DNA of 7,612 bases, from NCBI GenBank assembly GCA_016296565.1, contig JAEDJB010000089.1:1-7612 (forward strand), in the 5' to 3' direction. Positions 1 to 6,417 of this stretch are shown piece by piece. The notes under the pieces were generated by a model. The model was not told the DNA's origin and did not search any database. It saw only the letters and a list, made by a program, of their open reading frames with translations. Position 1 is the stretch's first letter. Each line of letters begins with the position of its first letter. This stretch comes from Oscillospiraceae bacterium. GTDB lineage: Bacteria > Bacillota > Clostridia > Oscillospirales > Oscillospiraceae. Position numbers and translations under genes: made by a program.

Positions 1-671
1 TTGTCGGTTATGATGTAAGGCGCCAGCATGCCGGCCAGCCGGGGCAGGGACATGGTCTGGAGATAGACCTTGCCGGGGCCGGTGACCACGGTGTCCACCA
101 GGCCCTCGCCGCCCAGAAACTTGTTCTTCAGGCCCTTGACCACCCGGATGTCCAGCTGGCAGGAGCTGTCCATGAGGGCAACCACGCCGGTGTCGCACAC
201 CACTTCTTCCCCGGGGGCCAGGTCATACTCGTGGACGTAGCCGTCCAGCTCCAGGAACACGGTGCCGGGGCCGGTGACCTTCTGCATCACGAAGCCCTCG
301 CCGCCCAGCAGGCCGGCGCCCACCTTCTTCTGGAAGTAGACCGACAGGTCCACCCCTTCGGTGCCGCAGAGAAAAGCGGACTTCTGGCAGATGATGCTCT
401 CCCCTGCTCCCAGCTCCCGGGCCACGATGCGGCCGGCAAAGGAGGAGGCAAAGCCGATCTCTGCCGGACCCTTGGCGGTGTAATGGCTCATGAACAGGCT
501 TTCGCCGGAGAACATGCGGCCGAAGCCCTTGCCGATGCTGCCGCCCTTGGTTTCGGTCTCCACAGGGCCCTTGGTCCAGGTGCGGCCGCCCACCTCGCTG
601 ATGATGGTCTCGCCGGCGTTCAGGTGCAGGATTACGGCAGGCAGGCTGCCGCCTTCGATCTCATAACGCAT
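1..671 (-). CDS. AIM24 / TIGR00266 family protein, 3' end cut by window edge
   Basis: I translated this by hand: the frame is open for 223 codons from the ATG at 671 to the left edge without a stop. The protein begins MRYEIEGGSLPAVI and is rich in Gly and beta-strand pattern. It has the family pattern of a TKGPVETETKGG stretch (34-44), a GRMFSGESLFM stretch (51-61), and two related repeats, LLGGEGFV...VTGPGTVFLE (121-141) and FLGGEGLV...VTGPGKVYLQ (185-205). It closes with the MSLPRLAGMLAPY segment (207-219) typical of the end of this family, so probably only a few residues are missing. No signal peptide or membrane helix is seen, so it is predicted to be cytoplasmic. AIM24 proteins are beta-rich; the yeast relative is mitochondrial and affects inner-membrane organisation, while the bacterial role is not established. 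Start choice is secure: a perfect AAGGAGGT lies 7 bases upstream. It follows the lipoprotein gene by 51 bases with no terminator. Confidence 0.9.
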   Translation of the reverse strand, partial: MRYEIEGGSLPAVILHLNAGETIISEVGGRTWTKGPVETETKGGSIGKGFGRMFSGESLFMSHYTAKGPAEIGFASSFAGRIVARELGAGESIICQKSAFLCGTEGVDLSVYFQKKVGAGLLGGEGFVMQKVTGPGTVFLELDGYVHEYDLAPGEEVVCDTGVVALMDSSCQLDIRVVKGLKNKFLGGEGLVDTVVTGPGKVYLQTMSLPRLAGMLAPYIITD

Positions 672-678
672 AGATTGT

Positions 679-686
679 ACCTCCTT
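679..686 (-). promoter_or_regulatory. Strong Shine-Dalgarno site of the AIM24 gene
   Basis: The minus strand reads AAGGAGGT, 7 bases before the ATG at 671. This is the strongest ribosome-binding site in the window and fixes the start. It suggests the AIM24 gene is translated efficiently and independently of the upstream lipoprotein gene. Confidence 0.85.
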
Positions 687-722
687 ATGTTTGTGGGTTG
701 TCGGGTTTCCTTATTCCAGCGC

Positions 723-1391
723 TTACTCAGCCACGGCCAGGGCGTTCAGCAGGTCTGCCACCAGGGGATCGTCGGGGGTCATGACCTCGTCCAGCAGGCT
801 CAGCTCAATTTTCAGGCCGTCAGAATCGCCGTCGCCGCGGGTGGCATAGGTCACGATATAATAGTTGGTGCCGAACTCCGTGGTGGTGCTCAGGGTCTGA
901 TAGGTCAGGCCGCCCAGGGTCATGGTGTCGCCCATCTCATAGCTGGCGCCGTTGGAATAGGTGTCCAGATTGCACAGGTCAATGGTGTTCTGCACGGCTT
1001 CGTCCAGGCTGCCCACCATGTTCTGGGTGGTGGCAATCAGCTTGCCGATCATGGCGCCATCTGCCTTATACAGGTTGAATCTCACGCTGCCAGTGGCGGG
1101 GGAACCCTCGCTGACGTAATTGGCGTCCACCTTATAGGACATCCCCTCAGGAATCGTCACGTCAATCAGCCCTGCCTGAAGCTCTGCGGGGCCGTCGCCC
1201 TCGTCGCCCTCTTCCAGGCCTTCGCTGGCTTCCGGTTCCTCTGCCGCGTCGGTCTCGGGAGTTTCCGCTTCCTGGGCGGTGGTCTCCTCTTCGGTCTCCG
1301 CGTCCGTGCTGGTGTCCCCGCCGCCGCAGGCGCACAGGCACAGGGCCAGCATCAGGGCCAGGATCAGAGAAAGCATCTTTTTCATGTTCAT
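723..1391 (-). CDS. Secreted lipoprotein with acidic linker, unknown function
   Basis: A 222-residue protein with a lipoprotein signal peptide: the n-region MNMKK, a hydrophobic stretch 6-19, and the lipobox L-C-A-C ending at Cys22, followed by GGG. The mature protein would be anchored to the outer face of the membrane. Residues about 27-70 form a low-complexity Glu/Asp/Thr/Ala linker, which probably acts as a spacer. The rest (about 71-220) alternates hydrophobic and polar residues (LIDVTIPEGMSYKV, GLTYQTLSTTTEFGTNYYIV) and looks like a small alpha/beta or beta domain that I do not recognise. The first ATG (1391) is chosen because AGAAAGGA lies 9 bases upstream; the second Met (1385) would be 15 bases away. 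It lies 137 bases after the SLH gene and 51 bases before AIM24. It resembles the first lipoprotein here only in being lipidated, so the two do not look like duplicates. Confidence 0.85.
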   Translation of the reverse strand: MNMKKMLSLILALMLALCLCACGGGDTSTDAETEEETTAQEAETPETDAAEEPEASEGLEEGDEGDGPAELQAGLIDVTIPEGMSYKVDANYVSEGSPATGSVRFNLYKADGAMIGKLIATTQNMVGSLDEAVQNTIDLCNLDTYSNGASYEMGDTMTLGGLTYQTLSTTTEFGTNYYIVTYATRGDGDSDGLKIELSLLDEVMTPDDPLVADLLNALAVAE

Positions 1392-1528
1392 GGTTTTCCG
1401 TCCTTTCTGGTTTTTGTTTTGTGGGTTTCTTTTTCATGCCGAATCGGCATGGGGGCATGGTCTCGCGTTTCCTCCTCCTTTCCCGCGCTTTCGCGTTCCC
1501 TTCTCTTCAAAAATGAGTCATCGTTTTC
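1392..1528 (-). other. Longest intergenic gap (137 bases), no promoter or terminator recognised
   Basis: This is the only sizeable non-coding stretch. On the transcribed strand it contains, in order, a T-rich patch just after the SLH stop, a purine-rich GGAGGAGG (1471-1478), the 17-base inverted repeat at 1435-1451, an A/C-rich stretch and the lipoprotein Shine-Dalgarno AGAAAGGA (1401-1408). I found no convincing -35/-10 pair. A weak TGAG/CTCA pairing before TTTTT near the SLH stop has only four pairs, too few for a terminator. Readthrough from the SLH gene is therefore the default reading, with a possible internal processing or start site. Confidence 0.5.
1435..1451. repeat. Perfect 7-bp inverted repeat in leader of lipoprotein gene
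   Basis: CATGCCG and CGGCATG flank a 3-base loop, about 44 bases upstream of the lipoprotein start at 1391. In the minus-strand transcript it is followed by an A/C-rich, unstructured stretch rather than a U-tract, so it is not a rho-independent terminator for this operon. It could be an RNA stem that stabilises a processed 3' part of the transcript, or a protein-binding palindrome. The sequence does not decide between these. Confidence 0.5.
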
Positions 1529-3082
1529 TCAGCCGTAGGCCCGGTCAAGGACAGTCAGGATATAGTGCTGGCTCTGGAAGGGCAGCTGGGTCTTTTTGGT
1601 CCCTACGCCCACAAGCAGGCCTTCGTATCCCACCAGCACAGGGTACTGGTCGCGGATGACTCTGCCATCCGCGCTGGTCAGATCCAGCTTCAGGTAGGCC
1701 ATCTCCTCATCGTAGACCAGGGACCACTGGCCCAGGTAGTACTCCTCGTAGCCCTGGAAGCCTGTGCCTGCGTCATAGTTCCAGCACAGCTCGGCCTGCC
1801 CGCCGGCTCTCAGCTCCAGGAAGTGGCATTTGGTGACCTCGTTGTCCATGTCATACCACTCATAATACCAGCTGGTGTCCTTCAGGTCGTTGGAGCCGGG
1901 CCAGACCCAGCCGTAATTGAGCAGGTCCAGAAGAAGGTTCTCATAGAGCTCGTCGTAGTTGCTGAAGTCCTTCATGCGCGGCGTTCCGTTGTCCATAGAG
2001 ACCACAAACACCTGTCCGTCGTCGTCCAGCATGGGATACCAGGTCACAAGGCCGGTTTTGCTGGTGGTGACGTTCACCTGGGTGTCCGGGACGCAGTCCC
2101 CCTTGTTGCAGAGGACCAGGATGGGCTCCCCGGTCTTCGACTGATAGAGGGGGCTGCCGATATCCCAGTCTCCGTATTCCAGTTCAATCACGGGGCTCAC
2201 CGTCACGGAAGCGCTCCCGTCCAGGGGCACCACGCAGTAAACGTCGCCGAAGTCTCCCCCCACCACCCGGCTTGCGGGAATCTCCGTGAGGAAGGGGTAG
2301 TCCTTCACCATCTGGGGGCAGTTTTTCTTCATCCACTGGGCGATGGACCCTGTCAGGGGTTCACCCACATTGCCCAGGTAGGCCGCGGCAAAGGCGGCGG
2401 AGGTCCCCGCCATGGACTGGCGCAGGGCGGTCAGAGAGGCCTGGGCCGCTGTGGCTGTCATGGCGAAGGAGAGCCGCTTGCTGCTGTCCATCATCCGGGT
2501 GAGGATGGCCGCCACCTCGCTGCGCCTGATGCTGCTGTCAGGCTTGCAGCTGTGCTGGCTGTCGCTGCCCTGGAGGATGCCCGCCCGGTAGAGCTTGTAG
2601 ATGGCAGCTGCCTGGGGGTGGCTCATGGGCACGTCGGGAATGGACCCGTCGTTTACCGTGTTCTTCGCCGCCAGGGCCTTGGCAGGCAGGGCTGCGGCAA
2701 AGATCTCCATGTACCCGGCCCGGGTAGCCTTGGCGTTCCAGCTGTAGTCTTTGCTGATGATGCCGTTTGCCTTGGCGTAGTCCACATAGCTCTGGTACCA
2801 GGGGCTGCCATTCTGGAGGGTAACAGCGCCGGTGGTGTACTTCTGGTGCATGCAGGCGGCCAGCTTCACCGCCTCGGCATAGCTCAGGTTGTCGTTGGGG
2901 CAGTAGGCAGTGGCCGTTTTGCCGTTAATCAGGCCGGACTCCACCGCCTGCTTCACGTCGTTGTAATACCACTCCCCTGCCAGCACGTCAGTAAAGGTCA
3001 TCCCCGCCGCCAGGGCGGACAGGGGGAGCAGGGTCAGGCTCAGCGCCAGAGCCATAACCAGAGAAAGAACTTTCTTTTTCAT
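1529..3082 (-). CDS. Secreted protein with three S-layer homology domains
   Basis: From ATG 3082 the protein has 517 residues. A signal peptide (MKKK, hydrophobic 5-23, likely cleavage near ALAA at 24-26) is followed by three S-layer homology domains: about 28-82 (FTDVLAGEWYYNDV...), about 94-142 (PWYQSYVDYAKANGII...) and about 148-200 (IPDVPMSHPQAAAIYKLYRAGI...RRSEVAAILTRMM). Such domains usually bind pyruvylated secondary cell-wall polymers, so the protein should be wall-attached. The remaining 317 residues (Trp/Tyr-rich, beta-like towards the end, e.g. WYYEWYDMDNEV) are not recognised. An in-frame ATG at 3091 is the alternative start: GAGGG lies 8 bases before it, whereas AGAAAGGA lies 8 bases before 3082. 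I prefer 3082 because the downstream lipoprotein uses the same AGAAAGGA and because it gives a standard MKKK n-region. It follows the TPM gene by 23 bases, so the two are almost certainly co-transcribed. Confidence 0.9.
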   Translation of the reverse strand: MKKKVLSLVMALALSLTLLPLSALAAGMTFTDVLAGEWYYNDVKQAVESGLINGKTATAYCPNDNLSYAEAVKLAACMHQKYTTGAVTLQNGSPWYQSYVDYAKANGIISKDYSWNAKATRAGYMEIFAAALPAKALAAKNTVNDGSIPDVPMSHPQAAAIYKLYRAGILQGSDSQHSCKPDSSIRRSEVAAILTRMMDSSKRLSFAMTATAAQASLTALRQSMAGTSAAFAAAYLGNVGEPLTGSIAQWMKKNCPQMVKDYPFLTEIPASRVVGGDFGDVYCVVPLDGSASVTVSPVIELEYGDWDIGSPLYQSKTGEPILVLCNKGDCVPDTQVNVTTSKTGLVTWYPMLDDDGQVFVVSMDNGTPRMKDFSNYDELYENLLLDLLNYGWVWPGSNDLKDTSWYYEWYDMDNEVTKCHFLELRAGGQAELCWNYDAGTGFQGYEEYYLGQWSLVYDEEMAYLKLDLTSADGRVIRDQYPVLVGYEGLLVGVGTKKTQLPFQSQHYILTVLDRAYG

Positions 3083-3090
3083 GGGTACCA

Positions 3091-3098
3091 TCCTTTCT
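3091..3098 (-). promoter_or_regulatory. Shine-Dalgarno site favouring SLH start at 3082
   Basis: The minus strand reads AGAAAGGA, 8 bases before the ATG at 3082. Its last base is also the A of the alternative ATG at 3091, so it cannot serve that start. A second candidate, GAGGG (3100-3104), could serve 3091, leaving some ambiguity. Confidence 0.5.
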
Positions 3099-3105
3099 TC
3101 CCTCG

Positions 3106-4434
3106 TCAGAACTTTCCGCCGCGGCCGGAGAAGCCGTCATGGTCTATGGTGGTTCCGCCGCTTTCCTTCTCGATCTTCCGCCGGGTCACGGTGGTGTTCA
3201 CGAAATGATCCTCCCGCACCCGGATGTCCACGCCGCCGTTGGGGACGTATTCCTCCGCCCGCACGGCCGCCACGGCAGTCTTCATTCCGGATTTGAGCAC
3301 CAGGCACACCGACAGGGCGATGCCGATGCCCACCAGCAGGGCAATGCCGTAGGACATCAGGATCCGGGTGCCCATGGGGGTGGGCTCCCTGTCGCTGTCC
3401 ACGTCCACGGGGGTTCCGTCCCGGGCGGCCTGGAGATAGGCCGCGCAGGTGTCCAGGTAATCGGTAAATCCGCCGTACCAGTCGTCTCCGGAAAAGTCAT
3501 CCAGAAATTCCCCTTCCATCTTCTCCTTGCCGTAGTCGGTAAAGGCGGTGTTGCCCACGTCGCCGTAGGCCAGCAGCCAGTAGTCCCGGTCGGCCATGCT
3601 CAGGGTGAGCATGACGCCGTCCTTTCCGCTGCCGTAGCCCAGATCAAGCTGTTTATAGATCTCCTTGGCACAGTCCCGGATGTTACTGGCGTAATTCTGA
3701 TAGTCATCCAGGATGGTGATGTACACGCCGCACTGGTACTGATTACCGATCTCCCGTGCCTGCTGCTCCAGCGCCCCGCACTCCTGGGCGGTGAGCAGAC
3801 CGGCTGCGTCCTGGACGCAGGGGGTCATCAGGTCCTCGGTGTAGGTGTCCGGCGCCCCCGGCTCGGTTTCCGCCGCAGGCTCCCCTTCGGCGGCGGCGCC
3901 GGGCTGGCCCCCGGTCAGGTAGTCCTCCGCCAGGGCCACAAAGAGCTCCACGGCGGACTGGAAGGCCAGGTTGTCCTGGTCCAGGCCCCCGCTCCAGGCC
4001 TCCTCATTCAGCCACTGGGCCAGGGCGGGCTCCAGGCTGGCCATCAGGCCGGCCAGCTGGTCCTGGTCGTCCCCGCCGCAGATCACGCAGCCGCCCTGGT
4101 AGGCAAGGCCAGTGGCGTCCTCCGTCAGGCAGAGCATCATGAGATAGCCGTCGCCGGTGCCGGGATAACCGTATTCATACTGGTCGTAAAAGAGTCTGGC
4201 GTAGTCCTCGATGGACTCCCCTTCCAGGTCGTCCACCACGTCCACCCGGAGCTCCACGCCGTTTTGCTGGCGGAAGGCGTACAGGGTGTCAAAGCCCATA
4301 CTGTCACAAAACTCCGGGTCGAGCTGGTCGGTGGCGTCGTAGATGAGGCCATACTCCGTGTAGGCAAAGGCGGGGACCAGCAGCGCCAGGGTCAAAGCCG
4401 CCGCCAGCAGGGCGGGGATCAGTTTCTTTTTCAT
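3106..4434 (-). CDS. YdjH-like membrane protein with two tandem TPM domains
   Basis: This 442-residue protein has a signal peptide (MKKKLIPALL..., cleavage likely after AFA at 24). A first TPM-like domain spans about 25-170 (start YGLIYDATDQLD; LRVDVVDDLEGESIEDYA; GYLMMLCL), followed by a Pro/Ala/Glu linker (175-200). A second TPM domain spans about 203-338 (VQDAAGLLTAQEC; GVYITILDDY; GSGKDGVMLTLSM; YWLLAYGDVG). One membrane helix follows (about 357-380), then a 60-residue cytoplasmic tail ending GFSGRGGKF, a Gly-rich end common in membrane TPM proteins. TPM (TLP18.3/Psb32/MOLO-1) domains should lie outside the membrane here. Bacillus YdjH has one such domain; the second is unusual. The ATG at 4434 is chosen because AAGGGGAG lies 8 bases upstream, whereas the GTG at 4443 overlaps that site. 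It follows the YdjG-like gene by 16 bases and precedes the SLH gene by 23. Confidence 0.9.
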   Translation of the reverse strand: MKKKLIPALLAAALTLALLVPAFAYTEYGLIYDATDQLDPEFCDSMGFDTLYAFRQQNGVELRVDVVDDLEGESIEDYARLFYDQYEYGYPGTGDGYLMMLCLTEDATGLAYQGGCVICGGDDQDQLAGLMASLEPALAQWLNEEAWSGGLDQDNLAFQSAVELFVALAEDYLTGGQPGAAAEGEPAAETEPGAPDTYTEDLMTPCVQDAAGLLTAQECGALEQQAREIGNQYQCGVYITILDDYQNYASNIRDCAKEIYKQLDLGYGSGKDGVMLTLSMADRDYWLLAYGDVGNTAFTDYGKEKMEGEFLDDFSGDDWYGGFTDYLDTCAAYLQAARDGTPVDVDSDREPTPMGTRILMSYGIALLVGIGIALSVCLVLKSGMKTAVAAVRAEEYVPNGGVDIRVREDHFVNTTVTRRKIEKESGGTTIDHDGFSGRGGKF

Positions 4435-4442
4435 GGCTGCCA

Positions 4443-4450
4443 CTCCCCTT
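4443..4450 (-). promoter_or_regulatory. Shine-Dalgarno site fixing TPM gene start
   Basis: AAGGGGAG on the minus strand begins directly after the YdjG-like stop codon and lies 8 bases before ATG 4434. A GTG at 4443 in the same frame overlaps the last G of this site and so cannot be its start. This supports MKKK as the N-terminus. Confidence 0.75.
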
Positions 4451-5602
4451 TCACAGAACGAACATCAGGATGGTCCCCAGCACGGCCGTCACCGAGGCGG
4501 CGACGCCCCCGAACCAGGCCAGGAGCTTGCCCTTGCTGATGGGCAGGTCGCCGATGAGCTTGCCGGTCTGCCCGTTCATGGCGAAGAGGAAATTCTTCCC
4601 CTCCCACTTTGTGCTGAGCATATACACCGGCAGCAGCGCGTACTGCACCTTGCCCCGGGTGAGCTTCACGTCCTTGCTGACGCAGATTCGGGTCTGGTAG
4701 CGGGTCATGTCGTCCTGGAGCACCCCCAGGGCCGTGTTCTCCGCCCGCTTGTCCGCCCGCTCCGCACACTCCTCCACGGACACATCGTACTTATCGGCCA
4801 GGTAGCCCGGCAGATAGGCAGTGGAGAAGGGCTTGAGCTCCCCGTAGTCGAAGGGCTCAATGGCGTCCATGTGGTCGTCGGGCATTTTGGAGGAGGCGTC
4901 CACAGGAATCTGCTGGAAGGACACCCGCCCTGCCCGCTTGGCCAGGAAGTGGTCGGTCTCGGTGACCTCATAGTCCCCGGCCCGGTGGGTCCGGGTGATG
5001 GTGCACTCAAAGTCCGCCTGGGCGTCGGCCTCCCCGTCGAACAGCCAGAAGGGGACATAGACCCCCTTGATCTCGTTGATCTTGTTCTCGCTGGCAAAGG
5101 CCTTGGGAAGCAGCCGCTTGCCCTTGTAGTGGTTTCTCAGGGCCGCCTTGGCGGCCTTCTGGCTCAGCTTGAAGGGAATGATGTAGTCCGGCTTCAGGGT
5201 GCCGGCAAACTGCCCGGGGACAACCGTGGGGTTGCCGCAGTAGGGGCAGGCGGTGGCGGCGGTGCTCTCGTCGCAGATCAGCTCCGCGCCGCAGGAGGGG
5301 CAGCTGTAGGCCTTCATTTTCGCCCCGTCCTCGCCCCAGTCGCTGCTGAGGCCGGAGTCATCCCAGGCGGCGTCTCCCCCGGCCGGGGCTTCCTGCTCTC
5401 CCCCGCCGGTCTGGGCCGCCTGCTCCTCCACGGCGGCCGCGGCCTCCTGGGCCTTCTGCTCCTTCTGGGCGTACAGAGCCTCGATCTCGGCCACGTCATA
5501 CTTGCTGCCGCAGTAGTCGCATTCCAGCTTGCCGGACTCCCCCACAAAGTGCAGGGGACCGGTGCAGGCCGGGCACTGGTAGTTGGTAATCTGAGTTGGC
5601 AT
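4451..5602 (-). CDS. YdjG-like TFIIB-type zinc-ribbon protein with C-terminal membrane helix
   Basis: 383 residues. An N-terminal zinc ribbon (C10-x2-C13 and C28-x2-C31) is followed by a Glu/Ala-rich, probably helical or disordered linker (about 40-97). A second ribbon follows (C101-x2-C104 and C119-x2-C122). A conserved core covers about 130-350, with PDYIIPFKLS, YVPFWLFDGE and, near the end, LLPVYMLSTKW followed by FAMNGQTGKLIGDLP, a hallmark of this family. One hydrophobic helix closes the protein (about 361-383), placing the ribbons in the cytoplasm with a tail anchor in the membrane. In databases such proteins are called TFIIB-type zinc ribbon proteins, or misleadingly PriA-like. Bacillus YdjG, encoded beside YdjH and YdjI, is the closest described analogue and is part of the PspA-linked membrane complex. 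Start ATG 5602 has AAGGGGG 7 bases upstream. There is no sign of DNA helicase motifs, so a PriA label should be ignored. Confidence 0.88.
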   Translation of the reverse strand: MPTQITNYQCPACTGPLHFVGESGKLECDYCGSKYDVAEIEALYAQKEQKAQEAAAAVEEQAAQTGGGEQEAPAGGDAAWDDSGLSSDWGEDGAKMKAYSCPSCGAELICDESTAATACPYCGNPTVVPGQFAGTLKPDYIIPFKLSQKAAKAALRNHYKGKRLLPKAFASENKINEIKGVYVPFWLFDGEADAQADFECTITRTHRAGDYEVTETDHFLAKRAGRVSFQQIPVDASSKMPDDHMDAIEPFDYGELKPFSTAYLPGYLADKYDVSVEECAERADKRAENTALGVLQDDMTRYQTRICVSKDVKLTRGKVQYALLPVYMLSTKWEGKNFLFAMNGQTGKLIGDLPISKGKLLAWFGGVAASVTAVLGTILMFVL

Positions 5603-5628
5603 AGGTCTGCCCCCTTATCGCATTGGAT

Positions 5629-6402
5629 TTATCCGTTGAGCGCGCCGCCGCAGTACTCGCAGCAGCCGCTGGGGTCCGGGGTGGTGGTGGCCCCGCACCA
5701 GGGGCAGGTCACCGAGGTCTTGGGGGCGGCGGCTGCCGCGGCCTCCTCCCGCACCTGCCGGCGGGCCTGGGTCAGGGCTTCCTTGATCTCCTGGCCCATG
5801 GACTCGTACTCCCGGTAGTCCACATTGGTCCGGGGATCATACTGGTTTCTTCCGAAGCCGCCGGTGGACTCCCCTTCCACGGAGCGGTTGTTCAGGCGGA
5901 ACCGGATCTCGTCAAAGTAGGGAGCGTTCACGTGGATGGTGACAAAGAAATCATAATCGTAGTGATAACGGGGGGGATTGTAGCTGACTTCCTTCCCGTC
6001 GGGCCCTTCCCGCTTGATCTCGTCCCGGTCCTCCTGCACATCCACGGTGCAGCCGGTGACCTGGGAGAAGTCCAGCACATCGGGGTTTGCCTCCTGGATG
6101 TTTCTGGCGCTGGTGACCATGAACTTGCCAGCGTCCTCGTCCAGCAGGACCTTGGTGTTCTGTCCCAGGGTGCGGGTGACGTGAAAGCTTGCCACCGCCT
6201 GCTTGTTCTCCTCCCGGTAGGCCAGCTGCTCCTGAATCTGCGCCACCGTGCTGCTGCGCCGGTCGCTGAACCAGGGGGAGAGCTTGGCCGCGCAGGCCTT
6301 GCACAGATTGCCGTCCTCCAACTTACGGTTGCCCAGAAGGCCAATCTCACCGCCGCAGACAGCGCATTCTTTCTTTTCAAACAGTTTTCCAAACAGTCCC
6401 AT
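5629..6402 (-). CDS. DUF4428-type protein with zinc ribbons at both ends
   Basis: 257 residues with no signal peptide or membrane segment. The N-terminus (MGLFGKLFEKKECAVCGGEI) carries a zinc ribbon with C13, C16, C34 and C37 in the pattern CavCGgeiGLLgnRkL.DGnlCkaC, followed by LSPWF, which matches the DUF4428 domain. Residues about 70-175 form a beta-rich core resembling the PH-like domain found downstream of DUF4428 in many Firmicutes proteins (FMVTSARNIQEA; DFFVTIHVNAPYFDEIRFRL). A helical segment and a run of alanines (221-226) lead to a second zinc ribbon (C233, C236, C248, C251) at the extreme C-terminus. The function is not known; multiple zinc ribbons suggest protein docking. Start ATG 6402 has AAAGGAG 8 bases upstream, starting just after the stop of the preceding lipoprotein gene. 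The shared zinc-ribbon theme with both neighbouring cytoplasmic proteins supports a common complex. Confidence 0.85.
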   Translation of the reverse strand: MGLFGKLFEKKECAVCGGEIGLLGNRKLEDGNLCKACAAKLSPWFSDRRSSTVAQIQEQLAYREENKQAVASFHVTRTLGQNTKVLLDEDAGKFMVTSARNIQEANPDVLDFSQVTGCTVDVQEDRDEIKREGPDGKEVSYNPPRYHYDYDFFVTIHVNAPYFDEIRFRLNNRSVEGESTGGFGRNQYDPRTNVDYREYESMGQEIKEALTQARRQVREEAAAAAAPKTSVTCPWCGATTTPDPSGCCEYCGGALNG

Positions 6403-6417
6403 GGTAAAGTCTCCTTT

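Noticed and set aside
690..699. AACCCACAAA shared by the leaders of the second lipoprotein (1418-1427) and AIM24 genes
   Set aside because: A single 10-base match in A/C-rich leaders at different distances from the starts; it could easily be chance.
1435..1451. Inverted repeat read as a rho-independent terminator
   Set aside because: On the minus strand it is followed by A-rich sequence, not T. On the plus strand it is followed by GGGGG. Neither orientation fits.
1162..1458. 98-codon minus-strand frame starting 12 bases after GGAGGAGG, overlapping the lipoprotein gene in another frame
   Set aside because: After the first 20 codons it is Arg/Gly/Pro-rich in the way GC-rich shadow frames are, and it overlaps a convincing lipoprotein. 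A short leader peptide cannot be excluded, but nothing supports it.
231..1538. Long plus-strand open frame of 435 codons
   Set aside because: It lies antisense to the AIM24 and lipoprotein genes, is rich in His/Gln/Gly/Ala, has no recognisable domain, and arises from GC-rich codons of the opposite strand. The same holds for the long plus-strand frames at 1565-3208, 3139-4539, 4433-5818 and 5623-6792.
4451..5602. Reading the zinc-ribbon protein as a PriA-like helicase or a transcription factor TFIIB
   Set aside because: There are no Walker motifs or helicase motifs, a C-terminal membrane helix is present, and the core matches the YdjG-type family. The ribbon similarity alone causes such labels.
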